From Deferribacteres bacterium (GTDB lineage: Bacteria; Chrysiogenota; Deferribacteres; Deferribacterales; Geovibrionaceae): 64,000 nucleotides of DNA. The DNA lies in contig JAEWZN010000014.1 of assembly GCA_023395255.1 (NCBI GenBank), forward strand, positions 15,270 through 79,269. Direction: 5' to 3'. The position numbers were made by a program, and so were the translations under genes. Of this stretch, positions 33,444-43,130 are shown piece after piece. Every line of letters starts with the position of its first letter. The first letter of the stretch is position 1. The notes below the pieces were generated by a model, which saw only the letters and a program-made list of their open reading frames with translations, was not told the origin of the DNA and made no database searches.

Positions 33444-34367
33444 ATGAGATTCACAGACGAAACAGCAGAAGTTATTGAATTTACGGCAGATGATGCAGGG
33501 GTGCGGCTTGATGTGCTGCTTGCGGCAAAATCCGGCCGGAGCCGGAGCTTCGCCGCCGAGGTTATAGAAGAAGGTCTGGTCGAGGTCAACGGGCGGATTC
33601 CAGCTAAGTCCCTCAAGGTAAAAAAGGGGGATGTTATCCGCATGGAGATCCCGGTGGAGGAGGCTCCGAGCCTTGAGCCGCAGCCCGTTGACTTTGACGT
33701 GATATTTGAGGACGAAAACATGATTGTGGTGAACAAGCCCGCAGGGGTGACTGTGCACCCCGCACCGGGGTCTCCGGACAGAACACTGGTGAACGGGCTT
33801 CTTTACCGATACCGTATCGAAGATTACAACGACTTCCGGCCGGGCATAGTCCACAGGCTGGACAGGGACACGTCAGGGCTGATTCTGGTCGCAAGGAACA
33901 GGGATGCGCGTGAAAAGCTCTCTTCCCTTTTTTTGAACCGCACCGTGGACAAACGTTATCTCGCTTTCTGCTGGGGAACCCCTAAATTTGACACCCTTAT
34001 TGTTGACGAACCCATAGGCAGACACCCCGCAGACCGCAAACGGATGGCAGTCAGGGAGGACGGGCGTCCCGCAAAGAGCCTTTTTACCGTAAAAGAACGT
34101 TATAAAAACGCCTTTCTTGCAGAGGTGCGCATATACACCGGACGCACTCACCAGATAAGGGTTCATGCTGCTCATATTGGACATCCGATACTTGACGATT
34201 CGCTTTACGGCGGAAAACATAACAGGGGTTACAAAATTGAAAGGCAGGCTTTGCACTCCTGGAAACTCACTTTTAAAAGCCCTTTTGTTCAAAAAGAAAT
34301 GGATTTTTGCGCCCCTTTGCCCCATGAAATGGAGCTTCTGAGGGAGAGGCTCCTGAGCGCGAAATAG
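33444..34367 (+). CDS. rluD: RluD-type 23S rRNA pseudouridine synthase
   Basis: This 307-aa protein has an N-terminal S4 RNA-binding domain (VRLDVLLAAKSGRSRSFAAE, residues about 18-80) and the RluA/RluD catalytic motif HRLDRDTSGLILVARN with the catalytic Asp. The C-terminal GRTHQIRVHAAHIGHPI is also diagnostic. It modifies uridines of helix 69 of 23S rRNA if a true RluD. Its 144-base 3' gap contains the nuo promoter region. Confidence 0.88.
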   Translation: MRFTDETAEVIEFTADDAGVRLDVLLAAKSGRSRSFAAEVIEEGLVEVNGRIPAKSLKVKKGDVIRMEIPVEEAPSLEPQPVDFDVIFEDENMIVVNKPAGVTVHPAPGSPDRTLVNGLLYRYRIEDYNDFRPGIVHRLDRDTSGLILVARNRDAREKLSSLFLNRTVDKRYLAFCWGTPKFDTLIVDEPIGRHPADRKRMAVREDGRPAKSLFTVKERYKNAFLAEVRIYTGRTHQIRVHAAHIGHPILDDSLYGGKHNRGYKIERQALHSWKLTFKSPFVQKEMDFCAPLPHEMELLRERLLSAK

Positions 34368-34449
34368 TATAGAGAAAACCTATACCTTCTATTAGTTTAC
34401 AATACCCCGAAAACGCCAAATCCTTTGATCTGTAAAACGATGTTTCTTG

Positions 34450-34502
34450 TTGACAGTGATGATGCGGTATGATAGACATTGCATACTGTATACAAAATAC
34501 AG
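34450..34502 (+). promoter_or_regulatory. Probable nuo promoter and adjacent inverted repeat
   Basis: TTGACA (34450-34455) is a perfect -35 box, but the clear -10-like TATGAT (34468) is only 12 bases away; TAGACA at 34473 has the normal 17-base spacing. An inverted repeat CTGTAT-ACAAA-ATACAG lies at 34486-34502, directly before the nuoA ribosome site, a possible operator or leader hairpin. Confidence 0.45.
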
Positions 34503-34511
34503 AGGTGTGGT

Positions 34512-34865
34512 ATGAATGAGTATTTGCCAGTCGCAATCCTTATGCTGATTGCAGGCGCGATAGGCGCCATCATGATGTTTATGGGCGGTCTTATACGTCC
34601 GAAAAAGTACGATAAGGTTAAAAACTCCGTTTACGAATGCGGTATGCCGGAGTTCTCGGATGCCAGAAAAAGGTACAACGTCAGGTTCTACATAGTCGCC
34701 CTGCTTTTTGTTCTCTTCGATGTAGAAATAGTGTTTCTTTATCCGTGGGCTGTCGCTTTCGGAGATATAGGGCTTTACGGGCTTGTCGCTATGTTCATGT
34801 TCCTGATAATTCTTGTCATCGGATTTCTGTATGAGTGGAAAAAAGGAGCTCTGGAATGGGTGTAA
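34512..34865 (+). CDS. nuoA: NADH-quinone oxidoreductase subunit A
   Basis: This 117-aa subunit has three transmembrane helices. [20 protein letters not shown] holds the conserved ECG loop, followed by [16 protein letters not shown]. The start at 34512 is preceded by GAGGTG; an upstream in-frame ATG at 34479 lies in the promoter region and is rejected. First gene of a full nuoA-N operon for proton-pumping complex I. Its last 10 bases overlap nuoB. Confidence 0.96.
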   Translation: MNEYLPVAILMLIAGAIGAIMMFMGGLIRPKKYDKVKNSVYECGMPEFSDARKRYNVRFYIVALLFVLFDVEIVFLYPWAVAFGDIGLYGLVAMFMFLIILVIGFLYEWKKGALEWV

Positions 34866-35332
34866 TGACGAATAAGCTGCCGGACAATGTTATCACCACA
34901 ACGGTGGACAGTGTCATCAACTGGGGAAGAAAATCTTCCCTCTGGCCTGTGACTTTCGGCCTTGCCTGTTGTGCCATTGAGATGATGGCGACAGGCGCCG
35001 CCAAGCACGACCTTGACAGGCTCGGTATCATCTTCCGTGCCACACCCCGTCAGGCAGACGTGATGATAGTCGCAGGAACCGTTACCCGCAAGATGGCTCC
35101 CATCGTGCGCAAAGTGTGGGATCAGATGCCTGAGCCCAAATGGTGTATTGCAATGGGAAGCTGCGCAACAAGCGGCGGTATTTATGATACATACTCCACG
35201 GTTCAGGGTGTCGATGAGATTCTCCCCGTGGATTTTTACGTTCCCGGATGCCCTCCCAGACCTGAGGCTCTGCTTGACGCTATTGTTGAGCTTCAGAAAA
35301 AAATCATGACAGAAAAAGTGGTAAGGAAATAG
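34856..35332 (+). CDS. nuoB: NADH-quinone oxidoreductase subunit B
   Basis: This 158-aa subunit holds cluster N2 next to the quinone site. Its cysteines are in [19 protein letters not shown] and VPGCPPRPE, four in total. The start at 34856 is chosen since GGAG lies 7 bases upstream; 34835 and 34865 are less likely. It overlaps nuoA and lies 9 bases before nuoC. Peripheral arm, cytoplasmic side. Confidence 0.96.
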   Translation: MGVMTNKLPDNVITTTVDSVINWGRKSSLWPVTFGLACCAIEMMATGAAKHDLDRLGIIFRATPRQADVMIVAGTVTRKMAPIVRKVWDQMPEPKWCIAMGSCATSGGIYDTYSTVQGVDEILPVDFYVPGCPPRPEALLDAIVELQKKIMTEKVVRK

Positions 35333-35341
35333 GGGGCGGCA

Positions 35342-35839
35342 ATGAATTTTACCGAATTAACCACACAGCTTGAGCAGCTTTTCCCCGGCAAGCTGAACTG
35401 TTACACGCAGTTCGGCTGTAATTTTGTCAGGGTTAAGGATGATGCGGTTTATAAAAGCGTTCTCCGCGCGCTGAAAGAGAAGTTTTCCTTCAGGTACATG
35501 GTGGACGTTATCGCCACCCACTGGCCTAAAAAAGCAGACAAGTTTGAGGTCACAAACAACCTCTACTCAATCGAGAACAAGCTCAGGGTGTTTGTGAAAC
35601 TTTCAAGACCCGATCACGTCTTCCCCACGATTACTGATATATGGAAAGGCGCAGACCTTATGGAGAGGGAAGAGTACGACCTTATGGGAATCGTATTCGA
35701 AGGTCACCCCGATCTGAGAAGAGTTCTTCTCCCCGACTTCTTCGAGGGGCACCCGCTCAGGAAAGACTTCCCTCTGAAAGAGAGGAAGTGGTTCAACAAG
35801 ACTGACGAGCAGCGTCTCGGTATCAAGTTCACCAAATAA
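35342..35839 (+). CDS. nuoC: NADH-quinone oxidoreductase subunit C
   Basis: This 165-aa soluble subunit has the 30-kDa family block EREEYDLMGIVFEGHPDLRR and DFFEGHPLRKDFPL near the C-terminus. It is separate from nuoD, unlike the fused form of enterobacteria. It forms part of the connecting module near the quinone site. Confidence 0.95.
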   Translation: MNFTELTTQLEQLFPGKLNCYTQFGCNFVRVKDDAVYKSVLRALKEKFSFRYMVDVIATHWPKKADKFEVTNNLYSIENKLRVFVKLSRPDHVFPTITDIWKGADLMEREEYDLMGIVFEGHPDLRRVLLPDFFEGHPLRKDFPLKERKWFNKTDEQRLGIKFTK

Positions 35840-35855
35840 GGGGTTGGAGACGGTT

Positions 35856-37043
35856 ATGCAGAACATTAACAATAACGTAGCCGAAGTGGTTACCGTCAAC
35901 ATGGGACCCCAGCACCCCAGTACTCACGGGGTTCTGAGGCTTGTTGTCGATCTTGACGGCGAAACAATAGTAAACGTAACCCCTGATGTGGGTTATCTTC
36001 ACAGGGGAACTGAAAAGCTTGCGGAAAACAGGACTTACCATCAGTTTATCCCCCTTACGGACAGGCTGGACTACCTTTCCCCCCTGTCCAACAACCTTGC
36101 GTACTGCCTTGCTGTAGAGAAGTTCTTCGGAGTGAAAATCCCCGAAAGAGCAGACTACATGAGGGTTATGTACGCAGAACTCGCGCGTATAGCCAGCCAC
36201 CTTGTGTGGATAGCAACCCACGCTCTTGACATAGGCGCGATGACTGTTTTCCTCTATGCCTTCCGCGAAAGGGAGCGTGTGCTTGATATGTTCGAGTGCG
36301 CCACAGGCCAGAGGATGACAAGCTCATGGATCAGAATCGGCGGCATTCGTGAAGATGCTCCTGAGGAGTTCTTCAAGCTTGCCAAATCCTTCGTTGATGA
36401 GTTTGACGGTTTCGTTGATCTTTATGAAAACCTCCTCACCAACAACAGGATATGGAAAATGAGAACCATAGGCATCGGCGTTCTCAACGCTGACGATGCT
36501 CAGGACTACGGCACAAGCGGCCCCCTTATGAGAGGCGCAGGTCTTGACTTCGACCTCAGACGTGACGAGCCGTACTGCTGTTATGACAAATTCAAGTTCG
36601 AAGTTCCCACTCAGCCGGAGGGGGATACTTACGCACGTTATAAAGTGAGAATGAAGGAGCTCCGCGAGGCGAACAAAATTGTTGCCCAGACTCTTGCATC
36701 TCTCCCCGAAGGACCCGTTATGACGGACGACCCCAGAGTGGCAATGCCCTCACATGAGGACGTTTATGAAAGAATGGAGTCCCTCATCAGAAGGTTCTAC
36801 CTGATCTCCAAAGGCTTCCGTCCTCCCAAGGGCGAGACGTATCAGGGAATCGAAGCTCCCAAAGGTGAGCTTGGCTTCTACATCGTCAGCGAAGGAGAGG
36901 AAAGACCCTACAGGCTTAAAATCCGTGCTCCTTCCTATGTGAACCTCGGCGTGCTTAACCACATGGCCAAAGGTCACATGCTCGCAGACCTTGTTGCGAT
37001 CATCGGTACAAACGATGTTGTTCTCGGCGAGATAGACAGGTAA
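35856..37043 (+). CDS. nuoD: NADH-quinone oxidoreductase subunit D
   Basis: This 395-aa 49-kDa-type subunit is related to [NiFe] hydrogenase large subunits, with no metal-site cysteines. MGPQHPSTHGVLRL near the N-terminus forms part of the quinone cavity. The start at 35856 has GGAG 6 bases upstream; a TTG at 35844 is in frame but overlaps that site. It stands between nuoC and nuoE. Confidence 0.96.
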   Translation: MQNINNNVAEVVTVNMGPQHPSTHGVLRLVVDLDGETIVNVTPDVGYLHRGTEKLAENRTYHQFIPLTDRLDYLSPLSNNLAYCLAVEKFFGVKIPERADYMRVMYAELARIASHLVWIATHALDIGAMTVFLYAFRERERVLDMFECATGQRMTSSWIRIGGIREDAPEEFFKLAKSFVDEFDGFVDLYENLLTNNRIWKMRTIGIGVLNADDAQDYGTSGPLMRGAGLDFDLRRDEPYCCYDKFKFEVPTQPEGDTYARYKVRMKELREANKIVAQTLASLPEGPVMTDDPRVAMPSHEDVYERMESLIRRFYLISKGFRPPKGETYQGIEAPKGELGFYIVSEGEERPYRLKIRAPSYVNLGVLNHMAKGHMLADLVAIIGTNDVVLGEIDR

Positions 37044-37054
37044 GGGGGCGCGAT

Positions 37055-37579
37055 ATGACGGAAGTTAAAGCGGTTGTGGAAGAGGTTCAGGAAAGAACCC
37101 CCGAAGAGCTTGACTGGACTAAGTGCGATGCGATATGCGCCCAGTACGCAGGTGCAAAAGGCGCTACAATCCCCGTGCTCCAGAAGGTTCAGGATGCCTA
37201 CGGCTATCTTTATAAAGAAGTTGTGGAGAGAGTGGCTGAAAACCTCAACATCTCCTCACACACCCTGTACGGCGTAATTACCTTTTACGCACAGTTCTAC
37301 ACCAAACCCAGAGGCAAGTATGTCATCAGGATTTGCAGGGGCACGGCTTGCCATGTTAAGGGTTCCGGAAGGATCTCCGAAGTTGTTTTCGAGGAATTCG
37401 GAATCAGAAACGGAGAAACCGATGAAGCCAAACTCTTCACCCTTGAAGAGGTTTCATGCATCGGAGCCTGCGGAATGGCTCCTGTTATTATGGTAAACGA
37501 TAAAACTCACGGTAACCTCACGCCGGAGGAATCCAGGAAGATATTCAGGGATTATGCCTCCGGTAAGATGGAAGCGTAG
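37055..37579 (+). CDS. nuoE: NADH-quinone oxidoreductase subunit E
   Basis: This 174-aa subunit has a thioredoxin-like C-terminal half with the [2Fe-2S] N1a ligands in CRGTACHVKG (C-x4-C) and CIGACGMAP (C-x3-C). It sits with NuoF in the NADH-input module. The ribosome site is GGGGGCG, about 5 bases before ATG. Confidence 0.95.
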   Translation: MTEVKAVVEEVQERTPEELDWTKCDAICAQYAGAKGATIPVLQKVQDAYGYLYKEVVERVAENLNISSHTLYGVITFYAQFYTKPRGKYVIRICRGTACHVKGSGRISEVVFEEFGIRNGETDEAKLFTLEEVSCIGACGMAPVIMVNDKTHGNLTPEESRKIFRDYASGKMEA

Positions 37580-37588
37580 GGACAGGCT

Positions 37589-39379
37589 ATGAGCGAGTAT
37601 AAAGTCGAACAGATAGAAGTACACGTGTGTATGGGAACCGCGGGAGTCGCCTCCGGCGGTGATGCCGTTATGGCAGCCCTTAACAGTGAGTTTGAAAAAC
37701 GCGGCCTGGTAAACACCGATGTCAAAGAGCGCAACTGCAAAGCCAAACAGACAGGCTGCAGGGGTCTCTGCGCCAGAGATGTTCTTATCGACGTGTATAT
37801 CCCCGGAAAGGGGCCTATAACTTACGAGCACGTGACGGCGGAAATGGTCCCCACAATAATCGAGGAGCACATCATAGGCGGTGAAGTTGTCACCAAATGG
37901 GCTGCCAAGAAGGACTATTTCGAATTTTACGATAAACAGAAGCGCTATGTTCTCAATGACTGCGGAAAAGTAGACCCCGACAGCCTTGAGGACTATATAG
38001 CCCACGGCGGCTATGACGCTCTTAAAAAATCTCTGAAAATGACCTCAGAAGAGGTTATTGACGAAGTTAAAAAGTCCGGCCTCAGAGGCAGGGGGGGCGG
38101 CGGTTTCCCCACAGGACTCAAATGGACATTCTGCCGCAATTCTCCGGGAGAACTCAAATACCTTATCTGCAATGCGGATGAGGGTGACCCCGGCGCGTTC
38201 ATGGACAGATCAATCATTGAGGGCAACCCCCACGCTGTTATAGAGGGCATGCTGATAGCAGCTTATGCCATAGGCTGCACAGAAGGCTACATCTACTGCC
38301 GCGCGGAATACCCCCTTGCGATCAAAAGGGTTAAAAAAGCCCTCATAGATGCGGAAAAAGCAGGCTACCTCGGCGACAACGTTCTCGGAAGCGGCTTTGA
38401 GTTTCACCTCAAGCTGAAAGAGGGAGCGGGCGCATTCGTCTGCGGTGAGGAAACGGCTCTCATCGCCTCCATCGAAGGCGAAAGGGGAATGCCCAGATCC
38501 AGACCGCCCTTCCCCGCTGTGAAAGGCCTCTGGCAGAAACCCTCAAACGTTAACAACGTTGAGACTTTCGCCAACCTTCCTGTTATCATCCTCAACGGCG
38601 CGGACTGGTACGCAAACATAGGAACAGAGAAGTCCAAGGGAACAAAAATCTTCGCCCTTTCCGGCAAGGTTAAGTCCACAGGGCTCATCGAGGTTCCCAT
38701 GGGGATTACCGTGCGTGAGCTCATTTTCGAGGTCGGCGGCGGCATTCCCAAGAAAAGAAAGTTCAAAGCGGTTCAGCTCGGCGGCCCCTCAGGCGGGTGT
38801 CTGACTGAAGCGCACCTTGATACAAAGATCGACTACGACTCGCTCATCGCCGCAGGTGCGATGATGGGTTCCGGAGGAGTGGTTGTTCTTGATGAAACCA
38901 ACTGTATGGTGAACGTTGCTCAGTTCTTCCTTACCTTCACACAGAGGGAGTCATGCGGAAAATGCATCCCCTGCCGTGTGGGAACCAAAACCATGCTGGA
39001 CATCCTCGACAGGATAACATCCGGCAAGGGAAAGGAAGGCGATATCGAAAGGCTGGAATCCCTGGCCAGCGATATTAAAATCGCGTCACTCTGCGGTCTC
39101 GGACAAACGGCTCCCAACCCTATTCTTACCACAATCAGGTATTTCAGGGATGAGTACGAAGCGCACATCTTCAAACAGAAATGCCCCGCAAGGGAATGCC
39201 CTGAACTCATCGAGTTCGTGGTTGTGGATGAAAGATGCAAAAAATGCGGTATCTGCAAAAAGGTCTGCCCGGTTGATGCTATCACGTGGGAGAAGGGACA
39301 GTTTGCATACATCGATAAGGCTAAGTGCGTTAAGTGCCGTGAGTGCATAGTGAACTGCCCGTTCAACTCAATAGATTAA
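37589..39379 (+). CDS. nuoF: NADH-quinone oxidoreductase subunit F, extended form
   Basis: This 596-aa flavoprotein oxidises NADH; classic NuoF is about 430-450 aa. Residues 1-110 add a thioredoxin-like [2Fe-2S] domain (Cys14, and the Cys residues of RNCKAKQTGCRGLC). The core has the FMN/NADH loop GRGGGGFPTGLKW and the N3 ligands ESCGKCIPCR plus a later Cys. The C-terminus adds two [4Fe-4S] motifs (CKKCGICKKVCPVDAI and CVKCRECIVNCP). This layout is that of HndC/HydB-like diaphorases. It is embedded in an otherwise standard nuo operon. Confidence 0.94.
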   Translation: MSEYKVEQIEVHVCMGTAGVASGGDAVMAALNSEFEKRGLVNTDVKERNCKAKQTGCRGLCARDVLIDVYIPGKGPITYEHVTAEMVPTIIEEHIIGGEVVTKWAAKKDYFEFYDKQKRYVLNDCGKVDPDSLEDYIAHGGYDALKKSLKMTSEEVIDEVKKSGLRGRGGGGFPTGLKWTFCRNSPGELKYLICNADEGDPGAFMDRSIIEGNPHAVIEGMLIAAYAIGCTEGYIYCRAEYPLAIKRVKKALIDAEKAGYLGDNVLGSGFEFHLKLKEGAGAFVCGEETALIASIEGERGMPRSRPPFPAVKGLWQKPSNVNNVETFANLPVIILNGADWYANIGTEKSKGTKIFALSGKVKSTGLIEVPMGITVRELIFEVGGGIPKKRKFKAVQLGGPSGGCLTEAHLDTKIDYDSLIAAGAMMGSGGVVVLDETNCMVNVAQFFLTFTQRESCGKCIPCRVGTKTMLDILDRITSGKGKEGDIERLESLASDIKIASLCGLGQTAPNPILTTIRYFRDEYEAHIFKQKCPARECPELIEFVVVDERCKKCGICKKVCPVDAITWEKGQFAYIDKAKCVKCRECIVNCPFNSID

Positions 39380-39390
39380 GGGATATGGAT

Positions 39391-41640
39391 ATGCAGATGG
39401 TAACCTTGAAAATAGACGGAATACAGGTTGAGGTGCCGAAGGATTACACAATCCTTCAGGCGGCGGAAAAGGCCGGGGTGCATATCCCCGTTCTCTGCCA
39501 CGATGCGCGCCTGAACCCCTTCGGTGCATGCAGAGTGTGTCTTATCGAGGCTGTGGGCAACCCCAGAATGATGACGGCGTGCACAACGCCCGTCGCCCCC
39601 GATATGGACATTCTCACCAACACCGAAAAGCTCCAGAGGATCAGGAAAACTGTGATTGAGCTTCTGCTTGTGAACCACCCCCTTGAGTGCCCCGTGTGCG
39701 ATAAGGGCGGCGAGTGTACGCTTCAGGATCTCACTTACGAGGTCGGCCTCACTAAGGTGCGTTTTGATGCCAAGCCCGCAGATACTCCCGTTGACCACAC
39801 TAACCCCTTTATAGAAAGGGATGTGGACAGATGCGTACTCTGCGGACGCTGCGTAAGGATATGCGACGAAGTGGTGAACATACAGGCGATAAGCTTCATA
39901 AACCGCGGTATGGAAACCATGATCGGAACAGCCTTCGATCAGCCTTGGAACTGCGAATTCTGCGGACAGTGCATAAGCGTCTGCCCTGTGGGTTCGCTCA
40001 ACAACAGAGTTTATCTCTTCAAAAACAGACCGTGGAACCTTGAAAAAACAGATTCCGTATGCGGTCTCTGCGGCTGCGGCTGCTACATAGAGCTTGAAAC
40101 CGAAGGCAGCGAGCTTTACAGAATGGGCGAGCTCCCCGAAAAGGGCGCAAACCACGGCAATCTCTGCGCGAAGGGCAGGTTCGGGTTCGAATTTGTCAAC
40201 AGCGTGAAGCGCGAAACCTCGGCAAAGGTCAAATCAGCGGGAGAACTCGCTGCTGCCGACTTCGATCAGGCTGTTGTGACGATTGCTGAAAAAGTGAAGA
40301 GCATTAAAGCTCAGCACGGCGCTGACTCCGTTGCGGTTCTCGTTTCACCGAGACTGACAAACGAGGAAGCCTTCCTCGCGAACAAGCTGGCTAAGGAAGT
40401 TATCGGAACAGGCGGCATGTTTGCCCTTGAACCGCACACATCGCTTCCTGAGGCAACATACGCTGATATAGAAACAAGCGACGCAGTTGCTGTTCTCAAC
40501 ATAGACGTAACCGAAGCCAACCCCATTCTCGGCCTCGCGGTGAGAGCCGCCGGGAGAAAGAACGAGGCTCCGCTTTATGTCTTCTACCCCTCCGAAACCG
40601 CACTGAAAAGGGTGATCGAAAAACAGTTCACCGGAACTCCGGATGAGGTTTACGCCAGCATGACAAGGCTTGTTGAGGGGCAGGGGGAAGAGGCCGCAGT
40701 GCTTGAGGTTCTCAAAAAAGCCGAGAAGCCTGTTGCCGTTTACAACCCTTACAACAAAGCGGATCTCTGGTTTGTTTCAGAACTGAAAAAACAGGTTCCC
40801 GCACTTAAGCTTGCCGCGGCAAGGGCTAAGGCAAACTCACAGGGTGTCGTTGATATGGGCGCTCTGGATGCTGCGAAGCTGAAAGAAGGAATACAGAACA
40901 AAACAATAAAGGCTCTCATATGCTTCGGTGAAAACCCCGCTGTGAGAACAGGCTGGGCGGATCTTTCACTGGATTCCCTTGAACTTCTCGCTGTTACGGA
41001 TCCTTTCATGAGCGAAACCGCTAAGAAAGCTTCCGTGTACATCCCCGTTGCGACATACGCGGAGAAGGACGGCAGCTTCACCAACCTTGAGGGAAGGGTT
41101 CAGTCGGTTAATAAGGCGCTCTGCAAAGGGCTTAAAACCGATGCCGAGGTCATATCCGCTCTGGCGGAAAGGCTCGGCGGCAGACTGACTTCCTGCTCAT
41201 GCGAGGCGAGAGAGCTTATCCGCAAAGAGGTTCCCCTTTACAAAGACGCTGACTTTGACGGCGGCCTTATCAGCTACCCCTATGCGGTAAAAGGCGAATT
41301 CGAAAAGCCGGCGAAAGCGGCTGCGGGAGAGGGCACACACTACCTCTACCCCTCATCGCTCAGACTTCATTCAGGCTCATACACCAGATGGTCTCCCGAC
41401 CTCGCCAAAGTTTACGGCGAAGCCAAGCTTGAGATTTCCCCCGCTGATGCGGAGGCTCTCGGTCTCGGTGACGGAGCGGCGGTGAGCGTGAGCGCTGCGG
41501 GAATCACGAAGACTTTCAAGGTTCATGTGGAAAAACACATAACGAAAGGCTGCGTTGCCCTGCCTGAGGACTATGCCGACACGGCTGTGATCTTCGGCAA
41601 CGGCAGATACCCGAAAGTGACTCTGGGTAAAAAAGGTTGA
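39391..41640 (+). CDS. nuoG: NADH-quinone oxidoreductase subunit G
   Basis: This 749-aa subunit carries the Fe-S wire. The N-terminal [2Fe-2S] ligands are in CHDARLNPFGACRVC; the His/Cys site in HPLECPVCDKGGEC; two [4Fe-4S] sites in CVLCGRCVRIC and CEFCGQCISVCP. A molybdopterin-oxidoreductase-like domain follows with CGLCGCGC. Start candidates are 39385, 39391 and 39397; 39391 has the best spacing from AAGGGA. Because NuoF brings extra clusters, the electron entry here may differ from E. coli. Confidence 0.93.
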   Translation: MQMVTLKIDGIQVEVPKDYTILQAAEKAGVHIPVLCHDARLNPFGACRVCLIEAVGNPRMMTACTTPVAPDMDILTNTEKLQRIRKTVIELLLVNHPLECPVCDKGGECTLQDLTYEVGLTKVRFDAKPADTPVDHTNPFIERDVDRCVLCGRCVRICDEVVNIQAISFINRGMETMIGTAFDQPWNCEFCGQCISVCPVGSLNNRVYLFKNRPWNLEKTDSVCGLCGCGCYIELETEGSELYRMGELPEKGANHGNLCAKGRFGFEFVNSVKRETSAKVKSAGELAAADFDQAVVTIAEKVKSIKAQHGADSVAVLVSPRLTNEEAFLANKLAKEVIGTGGMFALEPHTSLPEATYADIETSDAVAVLNIDVTEANPILGLAVRAAGRKNEAPLYVFYPSETALKRVIEKQFTGTPDEVYASMTRLVEGQGEEAAVLEVLKKAEKPVAVYNPYNKADLWFVSELKKQVPALKLAAARAKANSQGVVDMGALDAAKLKEGIQNKTIKALICFGENPAVRTGWADLSLDSLELLAVTDPFMSETAKKASVYIPVATYAEKDGSFTNLEGRVQSVNKALCKGLKTDAEVISALAERLGGRLTSCSCEARELIRKEVPLYKDADFDGGLISYPYAVKGEFEKPAKAAAGEGTHYLYPSSLRLHSGSYTRWSPDLAKVYGEAKLEISPADAEALGLGDGAAVSVSAAGITKTFKVHVEKHITKGCVALPEDYADTAVIFGNGRYPKVTLGKKG

Positions 41641-41669
41641 AAGACATTAAAGATATATGAGGTAGAGGA

Positions 41670-42653
41670 ATGTTGCTCCCTATAGTTTTCACAATAATCA
41701 AGATACTGATCATTGTAACTGTAATCCTCCTCGCAGTGGCATACATGACGTATGCCGAGCGTAAGGTTATAGGTGCAATGCAGGTGCGTCTTGGGCCGAT
41801 GCATACCGGACCTTACGGTCTTCTTCAGCCCATCGCGGACGCGGTGAAGCTGATCGCAAAGGAAGACCTTACGCCCGATATGGTTGACAGACCGGTATTC
41901 ATCCTGGCACCCCTGCTTACGATGGTTCCGGCACTGGCAGGATTCGCCGTTATTCCCTTCGCCGATAACTTCACCATGTTCGGCATGGAGATAAAGCCCT
42001 ATATAACAGACCTTAACATCGGTCTTCTTTATGTTCTGGCTATTTCTTCCGTGGGTACTTACGGCGTTATCATGTCCGGCTGGGCTTCAAACTCAAAATA
42101 CGCCCTCCTCGGAAGCTTGCGTTCTTCGGCTCAGGTTCTGAGCTACGAAACAGCAATGGGGCTTGCCCTTGTGGCGCCTGTTCTTCTGGCAGGTTCTCTC
42201 TCTCTCAGGGAGATAACCCTCGCTCAGTCAGGCATGTGGTTTGTTGTTCCGCAGATAGTGGCTTTCATGGTTTACCTTATAGCCGCCATCGCAGAAACAA
42301 ACAGAGCACCCTTCGACCTTGCAGAAGCTGAGACCGAAATCGTTGCGGGTTTCCATGTGGAATACTCCTCAATGAAGTTCGCCCTCTTCTTCCTCGGCGA
42401 ATACGCAAATATGTACCTTGTTTCCACAATCGCCGTTGTTATGTTCCTCGGCGGATGGAACGGCCCCTTCCTGCCTCCTCTGGTCTGGTTCGTGCTCAAG
42501 GTTCTGTTCATTATGTTTATCTTCCTCTGGCTGAGAGCCACTCTCCCCAGACTCCGCTTTGACCAGCTTATGAGTCTCGGCTGGAAGGTACTTATACCGA
42601 TTGCCCTTGCCAACCTTATGATAACGGCAATCGTGGTTCACATTGTCAGGTAG
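41670..42653 (+). CDS. nuoH: NADH-quinone oxidoreductase subunit H
   Basis: This 327-aa subunit has eight or nine membrane helices at the junction between the arms. The AERKVIGAMQVRLGPMHTGP loop and NRAPFDLAEAETEIVAGFHVEY are conserved quinone-channel segments. A GAGG site lies about 8 bases before the ATG. It follows nuoG after 29 bases, the largest gap in the operon. Confidence 0.95.
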   Translation: MLLPIVFTIIKILIIVTVILLAVAYMTYAERKVIGAMQVRLGPMHTGPYGLLQPIADAVKLIAKEDLTPDMVDRPVFILAPLLTMVPALAGFAVIPFADNFTMFGMEIKPYITDLNIGLLYVLAISSVGTYGVIMSGWASNSKYALLGSLRSSAQVLSYETAMGLALVAPVLLAGSLSLREITLAQSGMWFVVPQIVAFMVYLIAAIAETNRAPFDLAEAETEIVAGFHVEYSSMKFALFFLGEYANMYLVSTIAVVMFLGGWNGPFLPPLVWFVLKVLFIMFIFLWLRATLPRLRFDQLMSLGWKVLIPIALANLMITAIVVHIVR

Positions 42654-42662
42654 GGGTGAAGC

Positions 42663-43130
42663 ATGAAAAATATATTCGATACTCTGCTCTTAACTGAAAT
42701 TTTTCAGGGTCTTGGAATTACCCTGAAACATTTGTTCAAGAAGAAGGTAACGTACAAATACCCTTATGAGGATACCCCGGTATTCCCCAGATTCAGGGGT
42801 GTTCAGTACATTAAAACCCATGAAAACGGCGCAACCAAATGTGTCGGCTGCTACCTCTGTCAGAAGGTATGCCCTTCCGAGTGCATACACATAGTGACAG
42901 ACTGCGGACCGAACGGCGAAAGGCTTATCCGTAAATACGAGCTGGATCTTTCCCGCTGCATTTACTGCGGTTTCTGCGAAGAGGCATGCCCGGTTGACGC
43001 GGTTCACATGGGGCGCAACTATCACACAACAGACTCAACCAGAGACAATTATGTGATAAACATGAAAACTCTTTCTGAAAACTACAAAAAGGAACTGGCT
43101 GACGCACAGGCTAAAGGAGAGCAGTTATGA
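42663..43130 (+). CDS. nuoI: NADH-quinone oxidoreductase subunit I
   Basis: This 155-aa ferredoxin-type subunit has two [4Fe-4S] motifs, CVGCYLCQKVCPSECI and CIYCGFCEEACPVDAV (clusters N6a and N6b). It passes electrons from NuoG to NuoB. Its stop overlaps the nuoJ start (ATGA). Confidence 0.96.
   Translation: MKNIFDTLLLTEIFQGLGITLKHLFKKKVTYKYPYEDTPVFPRFRGVQYIKTHENGATKCVGCYLCQKVCPSECIHIVTDCGPNGERLIRKYELDLSRCIYCGFCEEACPVDAVHMGRNYHTTDSTRDNYVINMKTLSENYKKELADAQAKGEQL

Noticed and set aside
39376..40155. 259-codon antisense frame over nuoG
   Set aside because: Antisense shadow of the 5' part of nuoG, no ribosome site.
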